DNA from: Aradus depressus
Lineage: Eukaryota > Arthropoda > Insecta > Hemiptera > Aradidae
NCBI GenBank assembly: GCA_963662175.1
Contig: OY759214.1
Coordinates: 7,378,001-7,442,000, forward strand
Reading direction: 5' to 3'
DNA length: 64,000 bases
The first letter of the stretch is position 1; every line of letters begins with the position of its first letter. The notes under the pieces are model-generated. The model had not been told where the DNA came from. It worked only from the letters and a program-made list of their open reading frames with translations, and searched no databases. The position numbers and the translations under genes are program-made. This document shows, piece by piece, positions 1 through 11,976 of this stretch.

Positions 1-2235
1 CATAGGTAGTGGACAGGAAATGGGTGAGTCTGTACTTCCTACCCGTCTAGCTGTTTTAAAGTACTACAATTATGTTTGGGAATCTGAAAAAGAAAAAAAA
101 AAATGGCAAAAATCCTAGTTTTTTACACGTGTCCAAGTTTGTTGTAGACAAAGTGATTTTCATATGGAACAAAGCTTCGATTCCATGTGTTACCTCTAAA
201 ACTATAAGACTTATAGTTCACTTAGTGATTTAATAAAAAAAGAAGTTGTTTTACTTCAATCACTCAACAAATCTCACAAACGTGACAAAGGCATCGACAG
301 TTTCGAAAAAAAACTAGGAGACTTTAACAATCGAAGTGAGGGATTGTTTGATGTCAGTGCGTGCAAATGTAAAGATTTTCAACTTTGTAAATGTAATCGT
401 GATAAAAAGGTTCCGATTCTCGAACGTAAATTTTTGACTGATCAAAGAACTGTTCGAAAAATGTCTATAGGACGTGTTGATATTAAAGTGACATTAGGAA
501 ATACACAAAAAAACGCAAGAAAGATGGTAGAAGAAGAAAGATTGTGTAAGAAACGTCGTGAGGTACATGACACTAGCTTCTATGGCGACAAAAAGAACTT
601 CTTGAACTTGAGCGATCCCTCTCAAGATGTAGGTTCCATTTCAGAAGATTCGGGTTCCCGGCCCTTCTTCAGGAAAGTAACCAAACAAGGCTGACAATAC
701 CATCGTTTTCCCGAGTATGTGACAGGTATGGCGTACCTGATCGTGCAGCAGCAGCTTTAGCCTCTGCTCTTTTACACGATGTTACGTCGGCTAGTTCTTT
801 AGAAAATGTTACAAATAAGGGGGTTATTGACAGGAGTAAAGTAAGACGAGAGCGAATGAAAGCCCGACATAGAGTTATCAACAAGGAGATAAGCGTGGAG
901 TCCTGTAATATACAAGCCCTTTACTTTGATGGAAGACTTGATGACACCCTTCGTTTAAACAAGACAGAAGATGGCAAAATGCACAGAACAACTGTTAAAG
1001 AAAACCACATTTCACTAATAGAGGAGCCTAAATCGCGATTCATTGGTTACACAGTTCCGTTGTCTGGGAAAGCCATTGACATTGCAAATTCTATATTAGA
1101 GTACTTTTTTGAAAACAACCTTACAATCTCGGAAATTGTTTGCATTGGTTGTGATGGATGCACTACAAACACAGGAAAATACAAAGGTGTAATTAGGAAA
1201 CTGGAAGAAAAACTTGGTAGACCTCTACAGTGGGTCATTTGCCAATTGCATTCGAATGAACTTCCTTTGCGGCATTTATTGCAAAAGCTAGATGGACCTA
1301 CTGGTGGACCGAAAGGATTTGTTGGGCCTGTTGGTCGAAGCTTAACAACATGTCATACTTTGAAATCAGTTGAGTTTGAGCCCATAGAGTTTGTCATTGA
1401 TCAGATCGATCGTGGTAATAAAAATGATTTGAGTACTGACCAACAGTATCTTTATGATATGGGCAAAGCAGTTTCGACTGGGCAAATATCCCAAGAATTA
1501 GAAAACAGAAGTCCAGGAATGCTTTCCCACGCCAGATGGTTGACTACAGCAAACAGAATCTTAAGACTGTATGTAGCTACTACTACTCCAACTCAAACTT
1601 TAAAAGAGCTCGCAACTTTCATTATAAAAGTGTATGCTCCTGGCTGGTTCAGGATCAAGTGCAATCCAAAAGTTACTAATGGAGCTACGAACTTGTGGGA
1701 GACTATAAAGAGTTGCACTTATCTCTCTGGGGAAAATCAGAAAATTGTATTAGAATCCATTCAAAACAATGCATACTTTGCTCACCCTGAAAACATGCTG
1801 TTATCCATGTTGGTTGATAAGAGAGAGCATATAAAGAAACTGGCTTTAAGACGTATTATCAACGCTCGATCTAGAAAACAAACCAGCAAACAAGAGAGAA
1901 TGTTTCAGATCCCAAAAATAGATTTTGGAGCATCAGAATACATCGATATGATTTCTTGGCATGATGTGGAAGTTACAGAGCCACCTCTTACACGTCATTT
2001 GACAACACAGGATTTACAAAGATTACTGGAAGCTGAGAATTTAAATATGATTTCTGAACGTACTCTTTTTGAGCTTCCATCACACACTCAAGCGGTGGAA
2101 AGAGCTGTCAAAGAGGTCACTGCCTCTTCAAAATTGGTCTGTGATCACAAGAAAAGAGAAAGCTTAGTAAAAACCAGGATGTTTGATAGAAATATCCGGC
2201 CAATCTACGACACAAAGAAACAATTTAACTGTTAA
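1..2235 (+). pseudogene. hAT-like transposase-related gene, 5' end outside window, at least three frameshifts
   Basis: Reads through the window edge. The coding signal runs in frame 2 (about 8-100, with LPTRLAVLKYYNYVW), frame 3 (about 102-200, VVDKVIFIWNKASIP), frame 2 (about 203-655, LFDVSACKCKDF, KVPILE, DQRT) and frame 1 (about 661-2235). The shifts lie in an A-run at 91-103, near 200-212 and near 640-662. The last part is open for about 525 codons. It shows an RNase H-like layout: an Asp in YFDG, a second in GCDGCTTNTG, then ICQLHSNELPLR, then HARWLTTANRILRLYV (RW motif), and a terminal TQAVERAVK block. Established: hAT-type transposases share D, D, CxxH and RW landmarks. Inference: a member of a multicopy arthropod family of this type, now inactive. 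The position-856 ATG is not the true start, because the open frame and conserved text (DRYGVPDRAAAALASALLHDV) continue upstream of it. Exact family not certain. Confidence 0.75.
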
Positions 2236-4470
2236 AGACTTATCTAAGAAATGTAAATGTGTGCTCTCATTGGTTGGGTGGAAGGGGGGGCACGGGTGGG
2301 ACTCGAAGTGCAACCACCTCCTCGTGGTAAGTCCTGGGTAGTTCCACATGAGCTAGCGAAGAGTTGCACAATGCGAGGTAATAACAGAAGGAATAAGAAA
2401 AAGTTTTGAAGACATTTTAAGTGAATATTTAGAGAAAATATTGAGTTATAAAAATGTTGAAAATATCGGAAATTTCGGGAAATTTGATGAACTTTGGGCG
2501 TAATGCGCAGACTGAAACCATAATCTAAAATGGTTTAAAAAAATTCTTTGTATGTTTTAAGCCTTGTTCTGCCATTTAATAACCACCCGTCACCAATTTT
2601 TTCATTTCCAATACTTTGAAAAAAGTTTTGAAAAATTTAAATATATTCAAAAATGTCAAAACTTTAAGTCAAATACGCAGACTCAAGATGACGTCGTAAA
2701 AATGAAATATTTTACAGAATTGTTACTAAGCCTCATACACAGTAATTGAAAGGTACCCGTTTCCCAAAATCAACAATTCATTTTTTTCACTCCACCCTAG
2801 TGTACACTGTTGCATAGCCGCTTGCAGGGGATGTTATCTCGTGTGTTAGTGGCCACGCCGCCATGCCCTCTCCCACACGGAGCCTGATGTAGGTCACCAT
2901 GGGCGCAGCCTCTTCAGGACCTATCTATCCTCGCATATTCCACTGTAAAATAGACTCGGTCATGGTAGAAGGAGGAAAAAATTAATATTTCTAACAGAAG
3001 TCCCTAACAGTATAATAGTGCCTTTTGACAACAGAATGTCACGTTTGACAGGAAATTTAAATGGATAGATATGAGCATATAAAATACTTATATGTATAGG
3101 AATACGCAAATATATACAAAATTTACAGGGAGAAATCTATTTACATAATATGTTATGTACAATAGATAGAATATGTAAAAAATAACATGCAAAAAAAAGC
3201 TAACACAATGAATGATATTATTGCCCCTTTGGTTCGGAGACTTCTCAATCCGTACCCAACAACGGTCGAGTTTTGGCTATTTAGACTCTACTTCGTAGAG
3301 AATGGACAGAGCTACAGTCAGGAGTGACCAGTTGCGGTGTAATTAATCTCACGGAAGGGGTCCCCCACGCTGGAAGTAGAGGAATGTGCAGGCCGCTCAC
3401 CTCCTGTCGGAACCTCTTCCAACTATTTATTTCAAAACCAATACCGGATGCTATTGTGTTCACTGATGGGCGATGTGATACTGAAGAAGACACAATAATG
3501 TCGAAAACCTGTTATGATTATAAACAAAAAAGTCGTGGGTGAGTCGATACGTTCAATACATCTGGGGTCTCATTTCAGAATATATCAATAAGAAATTTAG
3601 TATTATGCATCAAAAGTCCTTGATTCGAACTGGTATTTCCCTGACATTTTTTTTACTTGAGGGGAGGGAAAACATGTGAATAGTTGTATCACTCACTGAC
3701 CACGAGCACTCCTCACTCCCCACCCCACATTCCCCACTCCCTATCTCCGCGTTAAATTACATTTGTGACACAGTTCCGTGTTTCAAGTTAGAAGAAAAGC
3801 TATTAAAACGATGTGTCACTTGTTCAAAATCCATCTCCAACATGGAGTGATGTTTTTATTCATGGACCAGGCGGACCCTGACCCCCATCCCAGGGGCCCC
3901 CCCCACAGAACAGAGAGAAAAACATGTAATGTAGCTAACACAGGACTCTTGTATACCAACCACCTTCGTACAGATCAATCCTCCTCCCCACTATCAAATT
4001 TATTTTTATGCTGAAATTACTGGGTATAAAAAATCAATGTGTTGGATCCAGCGGTTTTCTTTGTTGTCATTTTAGGCCGTAGTTTTGAGCGTAGCATATA
4101 CCCAGTAATGTCAACATGAAATGGGGGAGGGGGAGAGAGAGTGATCATGGCGGAAATGATCAAAACGTATTCAGGGCACCTTGAAACGTGAAAATCCGTT
4201 GAAAACTTGATCTCGGATTTACGCACGATTACAATACATTAGGGCAAAATGTGGAGTGGTAAAGGACCGATAAATAAGGATACTGAAGGTTTAGAGAGAG
4301 CACCTGGGTCCACGGTTCCTTCGGTCCTTGTGGCACCGATTTTTTTTACTTAAAAAAAAAATAAAATAAAAAAATATTAATACAGCGATATCGGTAGATA
4401 ATATTATGATTCATTCGTAACAATATTATTTCTTATATATAACTATGTAGTGGAGAAAACTATAGTTATT
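2236..4470. other. No gene seen; probable 3' noncoding part of the preceding element, then AT-rich sequence
   Basis: The first 500 bases are AT-rich and may be the 3' noncoding end of the degraded element. A GC-richer island at 2800-2940 has no convincing frame with splice sites. The stretch 3640-4020 contains C-rich runs. No RNA gene was recognised. Repeat D lies at 4135-4235. Confidence 0.4.
4135..4235 (+). repeat. Repeat D, copy 1
   Basis: Matches 36825-36910 in the same orientation over about 85 bases, including GAAAATCCGTTGAAAACT followed by CGCACGATTACAAT. The wording resembles Repeat A (GTTGAAAACTC...GATTACATAAC), so the two may be distantly related. Confidence 0.6.
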
Positions 4471-4474
4471 AGTT

Positions 4475-4768
4475 TATGACTCATGCCTTTAACTACAAGG
4501 TCATATCGCCTACTACTAGAGCGCTCTTTCGTTACTCTGGTGAACATGAGCACGACTCTACTTTGGGAGTTTTAAATTTTGCCTACCCTAAATTTTTAAT
4601 CACCTAGGGTAGGGGTCTTTAACAAGTACCTACCTGACAGGCTCGGGACCTGTTTAACGTCACATCCGAAGGACGGCGAGCTTAAATCAATTTTTTTACT
4701 TCTCAGATAAAAATAAACTCTTGAGCTCAGTAAGCAAGCACGCATACCACTGAGCTATAGGCGTCCTC
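4475..4768 (-). mobile_element. SINE-1 copy, nearly full length, diverged
   Basis: On the minus strand the order is tRNA-like head (TAGCTCAGTGG at its end), core GCCGTCCTTCGGATG, hairpin segment and 3' end CATGAGTCATA. Several small deletions. Confidence 0.85.
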
Positions 4769-5007
4769 AATTTATATTATATTTTTATCTTATTTTTCAT
4801 TCTAGATCTACAATGAATACATGAAATAATCAACTGACAAGCATATATGATTCAATTGGTAACAATATTATTTCTTATAAATACATATTGGTCGTAGGCC
4901 ACGTAAGAGAACTATATGTTTATACAAAAGATAGTGGATATGTTTATACAAAAGATAGTGGATATGGTTAATACAGTGGAGTGGATGTGTCTGTGTTTTG
5001 TAAACAG

Positions 5008-5165
5008 AACCCTTGCAGAGGTCTGCTGTTGTTTGTGCCCTACGCCCTTACAATACTGAGAGGCCAGGGCCCTACCTTCCCAGCCATATTGGCCAGCTTC
5101 CAACACGAGCTCACGTTTTCTATACCAGACATAACAACCACCACTAAGCAACCCCAACTAAATTA
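5008..5165. other. GC-richer coding-like island, unassigned
   Basis: Open on both strands over about 150 bases and far less AT-rich than its surroundings. A possible plus-strand acceptor (CCCTTGCAG at 5010-5018) precedes an open frame ending at TAA near 5150. No family recognised; could be an exon of a host gene or an old insertion. Confidence 0.2.
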
Positions 5166-5539
5166 ATGGTTTTTTTTGTTTACACTGTGTTTTCTTCACA
5201 GTTAAGCTAGGTCTTTGAGGAAGTTCACTGCACAAAAAAGATGTTTGTTTATTTGTTTGTTTGGTCTGAGGTCCTTATTTACTCCCTACTCGACGAGCTC
5301 TCTGCACAAAGATTCTGTCCTTTTGTAGTTCTGAAATTGACTCGATGACAGTTTTGCCTTATTACTTATCCAATCTCCAACTATACGTATTATTGAGTAT
5401 TACCTTAATCCCATAAGCAGTTATTATAGTTTTCGAGTTGAACCCCCCCTCCCCCCCCCCCCTCTCAAATCAATATCCTGGCGGCCCCGTTATAAAACCT
5501 ATTTAATAGATTAATCCATAATCAATTACGGTTTAATAC

Positions 5540-5980
5540 ATGTGGCTCGAGTATTAATATTTTCAGACTTCAAAAGAAAGCATTAAGAATTATAAACAAT
5601 ATTACTCAAAGAACAAGCTGCAGAGAAATATTTAAACAACTTAAAATCCCGCCTTTGCCATCGCTTTTTTATTTTGAAACATTAATGGTTATTAGGAAAA
5701 ATACAAATATTTTCCCTTTCAACAATACTAGTCACGATTACGATACCAGGAAGAAAGACGACTTTCGATTAACTAAACTTTGCTCTTTACTTTTCGAAAA
5801 AAGGATAACTCATAAAGGAATTAATTTTTTTAATGCCCTTCACCACTTTTGAAGTCAATAGATACAATAAAAAAATTTTTAATTCAACTAAAAATGTTTA
5901 TATTAGAGGAAGCTCTTTATTCGGAAGCGGAATTTTATTCTCACTGTCCAAAAAGAATAAAATAATCACAATAAAAAATC
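5540..5980 (+). pseudogene. C-terminal fragment of a non-LTR retrotransposon reverse transcriptase
   Basis: Frame 3 reads IFRLQKKALRIINN, then FKQLKIPPLPSLFYFETLM, then TSHDYDTRKKDDF, LFEKRITHKGINFFNAL, one in-frame stop at 5850, then KSIDTIKKFLIQLKMFILEE. Established: this order (RLQKKALRII, LKI..P...L, H.YDTR.K.D, GI..FN.L) is typical of the region after the RT domain in jockey/CR1-like ORF2 proteins. The catalytic domain is absent, so this is a 5'-truncated dead copy. An AT-rich 3' tail follows. Confidence 0.75.
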
Positions 5981-6640
5981 ATGTTTCATATTCAAAAACA
6001 TTATTTGATACAAAGCTTTCATTTTTATTGTTTGGCCGGAGTTCCTCTACAACTTAAAGGGCAATCGAATCTATGTTATGTTTAATCATTATTCTTCACT
6101 ACTTGGGTACTAATTTATTTTATTTCTCCTGGTATATTATTTAATGTTTTTTTATTATTTGTTTTATTTTTAAAATGTTTTATTATTACATTCAGAAAAA
6201 ATATATTATTATTAAAAGAAATTATCAGTTTTTGTTTATTTCTCATCCTTATTATTATTGTATCTATTTGTTTATTTATATTTTTTTATTTATTCATATT
6301 TATATTTTTTATTTATTCGTTTATATATATATATATATATATTTTATTTTTGTATTTATATACTATATACATATTTGTTATTGTTACAATGTTTTCTTTT
6401 TCTTTTCAATATTTCGCATATTGAGACCTGATGAAGAGACATAGTAACGTCCTGAAACATCGTTGTGATAAAGACATTTCCGGAAGATTTAAAAAAAATA
6501 GTTACCTAACTTAATGTTTATCAAATTGAAAAATGGATCTACTTATTATAAATGTATTAATATTATTATTTTTTGTACTCATATATTTTTAAGTACCTAT
6601 TTATTAATTAATTTCATTTTACTTTTTTAATTAGTCCTGT
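5981..6640. repeat. AT-rich low-complexity stretch with (TA)n
   Basis: T-rich ATTT-type simple sequence from about 6105 to 6410 with a pure TA run near 6322-6343. It may be the eroded tail of the preceding RT fragment. No gene seen. GACCTGATGAAGAGACATAG at 6425 resembles the motif near 40410 on the other strand. Confidence 0.5.
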
Positions 6641-6689
6641 TATTAATAATCATACGTGTGTTAGACTCAAATAGTTATAAATCTAATTT

Positions 6690-6770
6690 ATATGCTTACT
6701 TAATGTATAAATTCGTATGATGAATCCTATTACCATGCATTGGTTTAACGGAAATAAAAATTATTATTGG
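6690..6770 (+). repeat. 3' end of a retroposon-like repeat, copy 1
   Basis: Shares TTGGTTTAACGGAAATAAA followed by ATTATTATT with 35790-35850, same orientation, plus upstream similarity (CTTAAT.TATAAATTC). A shared 3' end closing in an ATT microsatellite suggests a LINE or SINE tail. Confidence 0.5.
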
Positions 6771-6777
6771 TCCTCCT

Positions 6778-6838
6778 TACTCTTTTATACTACCTTATGA
6801 GAAGAATGAGGTGGCAACCAGTGAAATGCCGGACAGAC
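6778..6838 (+). repeat. 60-bp dispersed repeat, copy 1
   Basis: Nearly identical to 9536-9594: both contain CTACCTTATGAGAAGAATGA and then GGTGGCAACCAGTGAAATGC. Nature unknown. Confidence 0.7.
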
Positions 6839-6892
6839 GGGAGTAGGTACCAACGGAATGTTGTCCCCTTGTTTTAAGGTATACAAAGATAA

Positions 6893-7350
6893 AAAAAAGT
6901 TGTCGGTGAATCACCGGCTATGTACCTCTCCAACACGAATTGACCAGTTAAGTTTCTGCTCTTCCTCTAAACCCAATAAGCGTTTAGATTAAAAGTTGAT
7001 ACTCACATAGGACCTTCTGAATCATAATCAAGGTTTGTATCGATAAATTTATTTCCTAAAGGTTTTTGAGTGGATCCCCTCCTCTGATCTCCCCTTGCCT
7101 TCGGCTAATTTTGCGGAAAATTATTAGATGTCATCCGTGAGGGGTTTTGTATTTACGTATAAAATTTAGTGTTGATACATCCATTACATCGATTGTTATT
7201 AGAGTGTTTGGTTTTAGTTCGTGTTCATAGACCTGCACTTTATTTTTCTATTCTTGGGCTCAGAGGGTTGGAAAAGTTGATGAAAATTCAACATCAAATT
7301 TCTGGCCGATCACATAACTTCGCCTATACATGTGGGATAGTAAAAACATA
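6893..7350 (-). repeat. Repeat A copy
   Basis: Begins with the GTCGGTGAATCACCGGC terminal hairpin, passes through two internal units (CATTACATCGATTGTTATTAG region) and ends near the ATAACTT...CTATAC terminus. Confidence 0.7.
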
Positions 7351-7814
7351 AATTTCTCGTGCCGCCTTCCCCCCTTACTTCTCTGTTTTCCCACCTGACA
7401 GAAAATTGAATTATACTTGGAAAAAGACATATAGGCGGGAGTGGGGACTGTAATAATATGAATGTAGGTATCGTACAGGATTCATGTGGGCATATCACTG
7501 GTTACGTGAGCTGACTCCACAACTGACACCATACAGTATCACGTCGGCTACATAATCCTGAATCCTACATTATATTTGAAGAGAGGTGGGACCCTGGAAT
7601 TTCTATAGTACTAGCAGTATTATCCGGCGCGGAAATTAAATTTCTTTCATCCCATTTGTATACTCAGAATAGTGCTAACAAGAGATGGCCGTTGGGGAAG
7701 TGGAGCCCGCGCATGTGGCTGCCCCCACTCCCACCCCTCTCCCTCCCCTCCAGCAGATAATGTCGATGATTCCTTCAGGTTTACAAACTCCTGATTCCAA
7801 AAATGAAAAAAAAA

Positions 7815-7970
7815 ATTCTGCATGTGTTTTTTGTGAACACGATAACTTCCGATTGAATGGATGTATCCACGTTAAATTGTATTTGTATATCAAGAACCCT
7901 CTAAAAACGACACCTATTGATTTTCAGCTAAATCGGCCAATGGGAAAGGGCGGATTAAGGGAGAGATATC
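7815..7970 (+). repeat. Repeat A fragment
   Basis: Contains GAACACGATAACTTCCGATTG and ACACCTATTGATTTTCAGCT in consensus order. Confidence 0.65.
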
Positions 7971-8032
7971 CTCTTTCACACAAAAACTATAATTACTGTG
8001 TGATCAAAAAATCATTTCTTTTACTACCAGAG

Positions 8033-8570
8033 CGCTCTTTCGTCGCTCTGATGGACATAAGACTGACTCTACTGTGGGAGTCCTAAATTTTGTCAACCTA
8101 GATTTAGAATTTAGCGCCACAAATGTATAATAAAGAAATAAAAAAAACTACTTTTAATCACAAAATGAATGAAGCAGATTATCTGAATAAAAATAAATAG
8201 ATTGAGTAAATCGATACATGTAATAGATTTGATTGATAGTATCGACAGTATTGTTACAATGTTGAAGGAAATGAAGATTAAGTCCTGTAAAGTAGAAATC
8301 TTAAAATAGCAAACTGTTTACGAAATGTTGGCCAAAATCTGTGTTTATTTCCTTACATGAAAGAATCTCGATTTCCTTCGACAATATAAATGAGCTTAAA
8401 AGATTATTTGATTATTTCACCAGTCTTAACGAGTACCTGACATCGTACCATGCTTAAGGTCCCATCCGAAGGACAGCATACTCAATGTTTTTTCACCTCC
8501 CAGATAAAAAAGTTAAGGGGTTTCAGCTGGGTTTCGAACCCCCATCTTGAGCTTAGTAGGCTAGCGGCTT
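8033..8570 (-). mobile_element. SINE-1 remnants flanking a 320-bp segment
   Basis: The 3' part of SINE-1 lies at 8033-8098 and its core plus tRNA-like head at 8421-8570, both minus. The segment between them matches 10284-10585. At that second locus the SINE is intact and directly abuts the segment, so this copy looks rearranged. Confidence 0.65.
8100..8412 (+). repeat. Duplicated segment, copy 1
   Basis: About 300 bases match 10284-10585 with few differences, including AAAATGAATGAAGCAGATTA and AGCAAACTGTTTACGAAATG. Both copies adjoin SINE-1 sequence on the left, so the duplication probably included the SINE. Confidence 0.75.
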
Positions 8571-8763
8571 CGTGTCGATATATTCATTCAATGGGGTGTT
8601 ACCGCATGTTCACCAACACACTCAGGAATGTTTTTTTTTTTTAATCTGAAATCAGATGGTCGGAAACATCACTGAATTTCTCACCGATTGTATAACTCGC
8701 TATAATTTATATAGCATGTTACTCAATGATTTCAGTAATGTTATGAGCGTATTTATTGAAATA

Positions 8764-9463
8764 CAGTCGACTCCGCTTAATTGGGACACAGTGGGGAAAA
8801 TTATTTTGTCCCAATAATCCCGATGTCCCAATAAACCGGAGATCATGAATAAACCCAAAGAGAAACATCTAAATGAACCTATTGACTGATGTTTACTCAC
8901 AAACATTTGCATTTATTACTGGGATTTAAATAAAAAAATGCAAATTTTTTATGTATTTTTCATGATATAATATGTATATGTATGTACATATGTAACTAAG
9001 TATGTATGTAAAAAACGAGAAAAACAAAATGTAATACAATTTTTTAATTGACACTCCACTCTCACCTGCGGTGCTCTGTTCTCGAAGTTCCCTTTCACCT
9101 GCTCCAATTCGCGCAATCGTAGTTTTCGATAGGTACCTTTAAAATTTCTGAAAAAATCCGATTCGATGTTTTTCGATGTTCTTTCATTTTGTTTAAAAGT
9201 TCCTCTTTTTGGGCAACACTTAAGTCTTTACGGGGCATTTTGAACAAAGGAGCTCACACGTACTCGGAAAAGCGCGGATTAAAAACTTACTGAGTATTTC
9301 CCCCCCTTGTTGTTTACATGTCGCTTCTCGGAAAATTAGGGAGTTGCAGAACATTCCGATTATCCGATGTTTTGTCCCCCAACAAAACGGTGAAATTTTA
9401 TCCGTTTATCAGAAAAAGGGACTATCCCAATTATCCGGTGTTCTTATTAAGCGGAGTCGCCTG
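8764..9463. mobile_element. Tigger/pogo-type DNA transposon derivative (700 bp)
   Basis: Ends in inverted repeats: CAGTCGACTCCGCTTAATTG at the left and, read from the right end on the other strand, CAGGCGACTCCGCTTAAT. A TA dinucleotide lies outside each end (8762-8763 and 9464-9465), the expected target duplication of the Tc1/mariner/pogo group. CAG-starting termini of this kind are typical of pogo/Tigger elements. It keeps only a short transposase start (9095-9238), so it is non-autonomous. Confidence 0.85.
9095..9238 (-). pseudogene. Tigger transposase N-terminus (CENP-B/Psq-like helix-turn-helix start), 47 codons
   Basis: Reads MPRKDLSVAQKEELLNKMKE and reaches a stop after 47 residues. 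An opening MPR-K-LS...K-E-L-... is characteristic of the DNA-binding region of Tigger/CENP-B relatives. The DDE domain is missing. Lies inside the TIRs at 8764-9463 in the expected place. Confidence 0.65.
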
Positions 9464-9535
9464 TAATTCTTGATGATGGAGTGAAGTCTTCAACTTGACG
9501 TACCTGACTCTGACTTTGTTATGCTGTCCTCCAGT

Positions 9536-9594
9536 TTACTCTTTTAAACTACCTTATGAGAAGAATGAGGTGGCAACCAGTGAAATGCAGGACA
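9536..9594 (+). repeat. 60-bp dispersed repeat, copy 2
   Basis: Partner of 6778-6838; same orientation, a few mismatches. Confidence 0.7.
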
Positions 9595-9599
9595 GTTAC

Positions 9600-10059
9600 T
9601 ATATGATCGCTCCTTGTTGTAGAACTTTCAGATTTTAAACTCCAACAAGAATAAGTCAATATCAAACTTATTTTATTTAAATTTATGCATTAATTAATAT
9701 TTCATAATTTGTTTCTGTACTTATTTAAATTGTGGGCTTAACGAAACAGTTGAAAAAAAAAAATTAGTATTAAAAACCAATCATTGAACACAAATAAAAC
9801 GTTAGCTGTTAATTAACAAAGATTAGGAAAAAATAAAATATTACTTTTGTTTAATTATCATTTAAATGTTTAATTCAGAGTGGAATAAATCAATGCGGAT
9901 TGAACAGGGAGGAACCGCTTCAATTTTTATTCAACTGAATTATTCTCAGTACATTTGAATAAATTTGACTCCGAGAGGGAATATATTATGGTTTATTAAT
10001 CAAAAAGTTTCTTCATGCCATTCACCTTTCTCGACAGCACTTGAGGGTGTCGGTAGAAC
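9600..10059. other. AT-rich sequence, no feature seen
   Basis: No open frame, tRNA-like motif or repeat seen elsewhere in the window. Confidence 0.4.
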
Positions 10060-10286
10060 TAAGGTAACGAGCCCAACTTTACTCTGGCAGTCCTAAATTT
10101 TGCCTACTCTAAATTTTTATTCACCTTGGGTAGGGGTCTTTAACGAGTACCTGATATCGTACAGGCTCGGGACCATCGCTTAACGGCCGAAGGACAGCGT
10201 TCTTAAGTTTTTTTTATCTTTCAGATCTTATCCCACGATCTTGAACTCAGAAGGCAAGCACGCATACCACTGAGCTACCGGCGCCC
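10060..10286 (-). mobile_element. SINE-1 copy, 3' truncated
   Basis: Minus strand: head ending GGCGCCGGTAGCTCAGTGGT, a damaged core, then the hairpin segment; breaks off within the last quarter. Directly followed by the duplicated segment 10284-10585. Confidence 0.8.
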
Positions 10287-10585
10287 ACAAACGTATAATA
10301 AAGAAATAAAGAAAACTAGTTTTAAACACAAAATGAATGAAGCAGATTATCTGAATAAAAATAAATAGATTCAATAAATACATATAATAGATTTGATTGA
10401 TAGAATCGACAGTATTGTTAGAATGCTGAAGGAAATGAAGATTAAGTCCTGTAAAGAAGAAATCTTAAAATAGCAAACTGTTTACGAAATGTTGACCAAA
10501 ATCTGTGTTTATTTCCTTACATGACAGAACTTCGATTTCCTTCGACATTATAAATGAGCTTAAAAGATTATCTGTTTATTTTCTG
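10284..10585 (+). repeat. Duplicated segment, copy 2
   Basis: Partner of 8100-8412; most differences are single bases and short indels. Confidence 0.75.
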
Positions 10586-10939
10586 ATATAAAGAGAATAT
10601 TTGGATAAATCCAAGAGATATATAGAAAATAAAAAATGGGAGTATGTTAGTTGAGATAAGCATATAGGTTAACATGACAAGGGAAATAGGTTTCAGGGAT
10701 CAGGTAACCAGATAGCGTTGGCTTACACTAAACTACCATATGTTCCCCTGTATAGCCCCAGTTAGTAAACATAAAGCACAGACTTACTGGATGGTTATCG
10801 GCTCTTTTTGCTACGAATTGCTCATATAAATGCCACCATATCTATCTTATATCCTGGAATGGGCCCTGAACGGCTCAGGTATTATTTATTACTTTCCCAG
10901 TATAATATAAAAAATATGTGATCATCCAATAATTCCCCC
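10586..10939. other. No feature seen
   Basis: Moderately AT-rich, no convincing open frame or repeat. Confidence 0.4.
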
Positions 10940-11425
10940 CAAAAAGAAGGGTCAGTGAATCACCCCTTCTCCACTGATCTTTAAATTGTTTTGACTTTAA
11001 ATATGAAATTTCATATCGATACCTTCCTTACATCGGCAGTTATTGGTGTTTTTGAGTTCCTCCATCTGATCCCCCTTCCCTTCTGCCAATTCAGCTGAAA
11101 ATTAATGAGTGCCATCCTTATAGAATTTACATACGAAATTTCGTATCGATACATTCATTCTATCAGCAGTTATTACAGTTTTTATGTTATAATCCCCCCC
11201 CCCCCCCCCTTACCTTCGGTGGATTTGGCTGTAAAACAATAAGTCTCATCGTTAGAGGGTTCTAGGTTCGTACGTAAAATTTCGTGTCAACACATTCATT
11301 CTATCGGTAGTTATAGTGTTCATAGACAAACAGCAATTTTTTTTTCCTATTTGGACTAGAGACCAGACAACATGAAATTCCGTTGAAAACTGCACATCGA
11401 ATTTTTGACCGATTACATAACTTCT
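10940..11425 (-). repeat. Repeat A copy with C16 tract
   Basis: Starts at a degenerate GGTCAGTGAATCACC terminus and has two internal units with ACATCGGCAGTTATTGG-type text. A run of 16 C occupies 11194-11209. Ends in GACCGATTACATAACTTC. Confidence 0.7.
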
Positions 11426-11832
11426 TTTTATTTATTTATTATTTATAACAATAACAGCATTCATGCCAATTCATTGTAGTCAAATACAAATAGTACCCTA
11501 TTGACAAAATAACAATATAATATATAAAAACAAAGAATAATAAAAGAAGTCTATTTAACTCGGTGCAGTTCCATTTTCTTTATGGCAGCTTTGGAAACCG
11601 CACCCTTACAAAAAACATCCTATCCCGTGCCATGACGTCATTCCAGGCTTTACAGCAGCGAGCTGTGATGTTCCTGCCAGAGACGAGTTTGGTGGAGTGC
11701 TGCCTGTACGCAAATGTCTGTGTGCGTTGCAACCTGGAATAAGGGACATGGAAAGGCAAGCTGCCTAGCAATTCTGGACAGTCAATACTACCAATACTAC
11801 CAATACTACCAATTAAAAGACTAAATATATAC

Positions 11833-11976
11833 AGAAGGTCGTTCTTCATGTGACTCCATACCCAATTCAGTTTGTTGACCAGAAGGTCGTTCTTCATGTG
11901 ACTCCATACCCAATTCAGTTTGTTGACCAGAAGGTCGTTCTTCATGTGACTCCATACCCAATTCAGTTTGTTGACC
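11833..11976. repeat. Tandem repeat, 48 bp x 3
   Basis: Three near-identical units beginning AGAAGGTCGTTCTTCATGTG at 11833, 11881 and 11929. The unit is a multiple of three, so minus-strand frames stay open across it (SHMKNDLLVNKLNWVW repeated), but nothing suggests a gene. Confidence 0.9.

Noticed and set aside
344..694. A separate 116-codon gene
   Set aside because: Starts at TTG and is the upstream frame of the same broken gene.
856..2235. ATG at 856 as the gene start
   Set aside because: The same frame is open upstream and contains conserved-looking family sequence; the ATG is internal.
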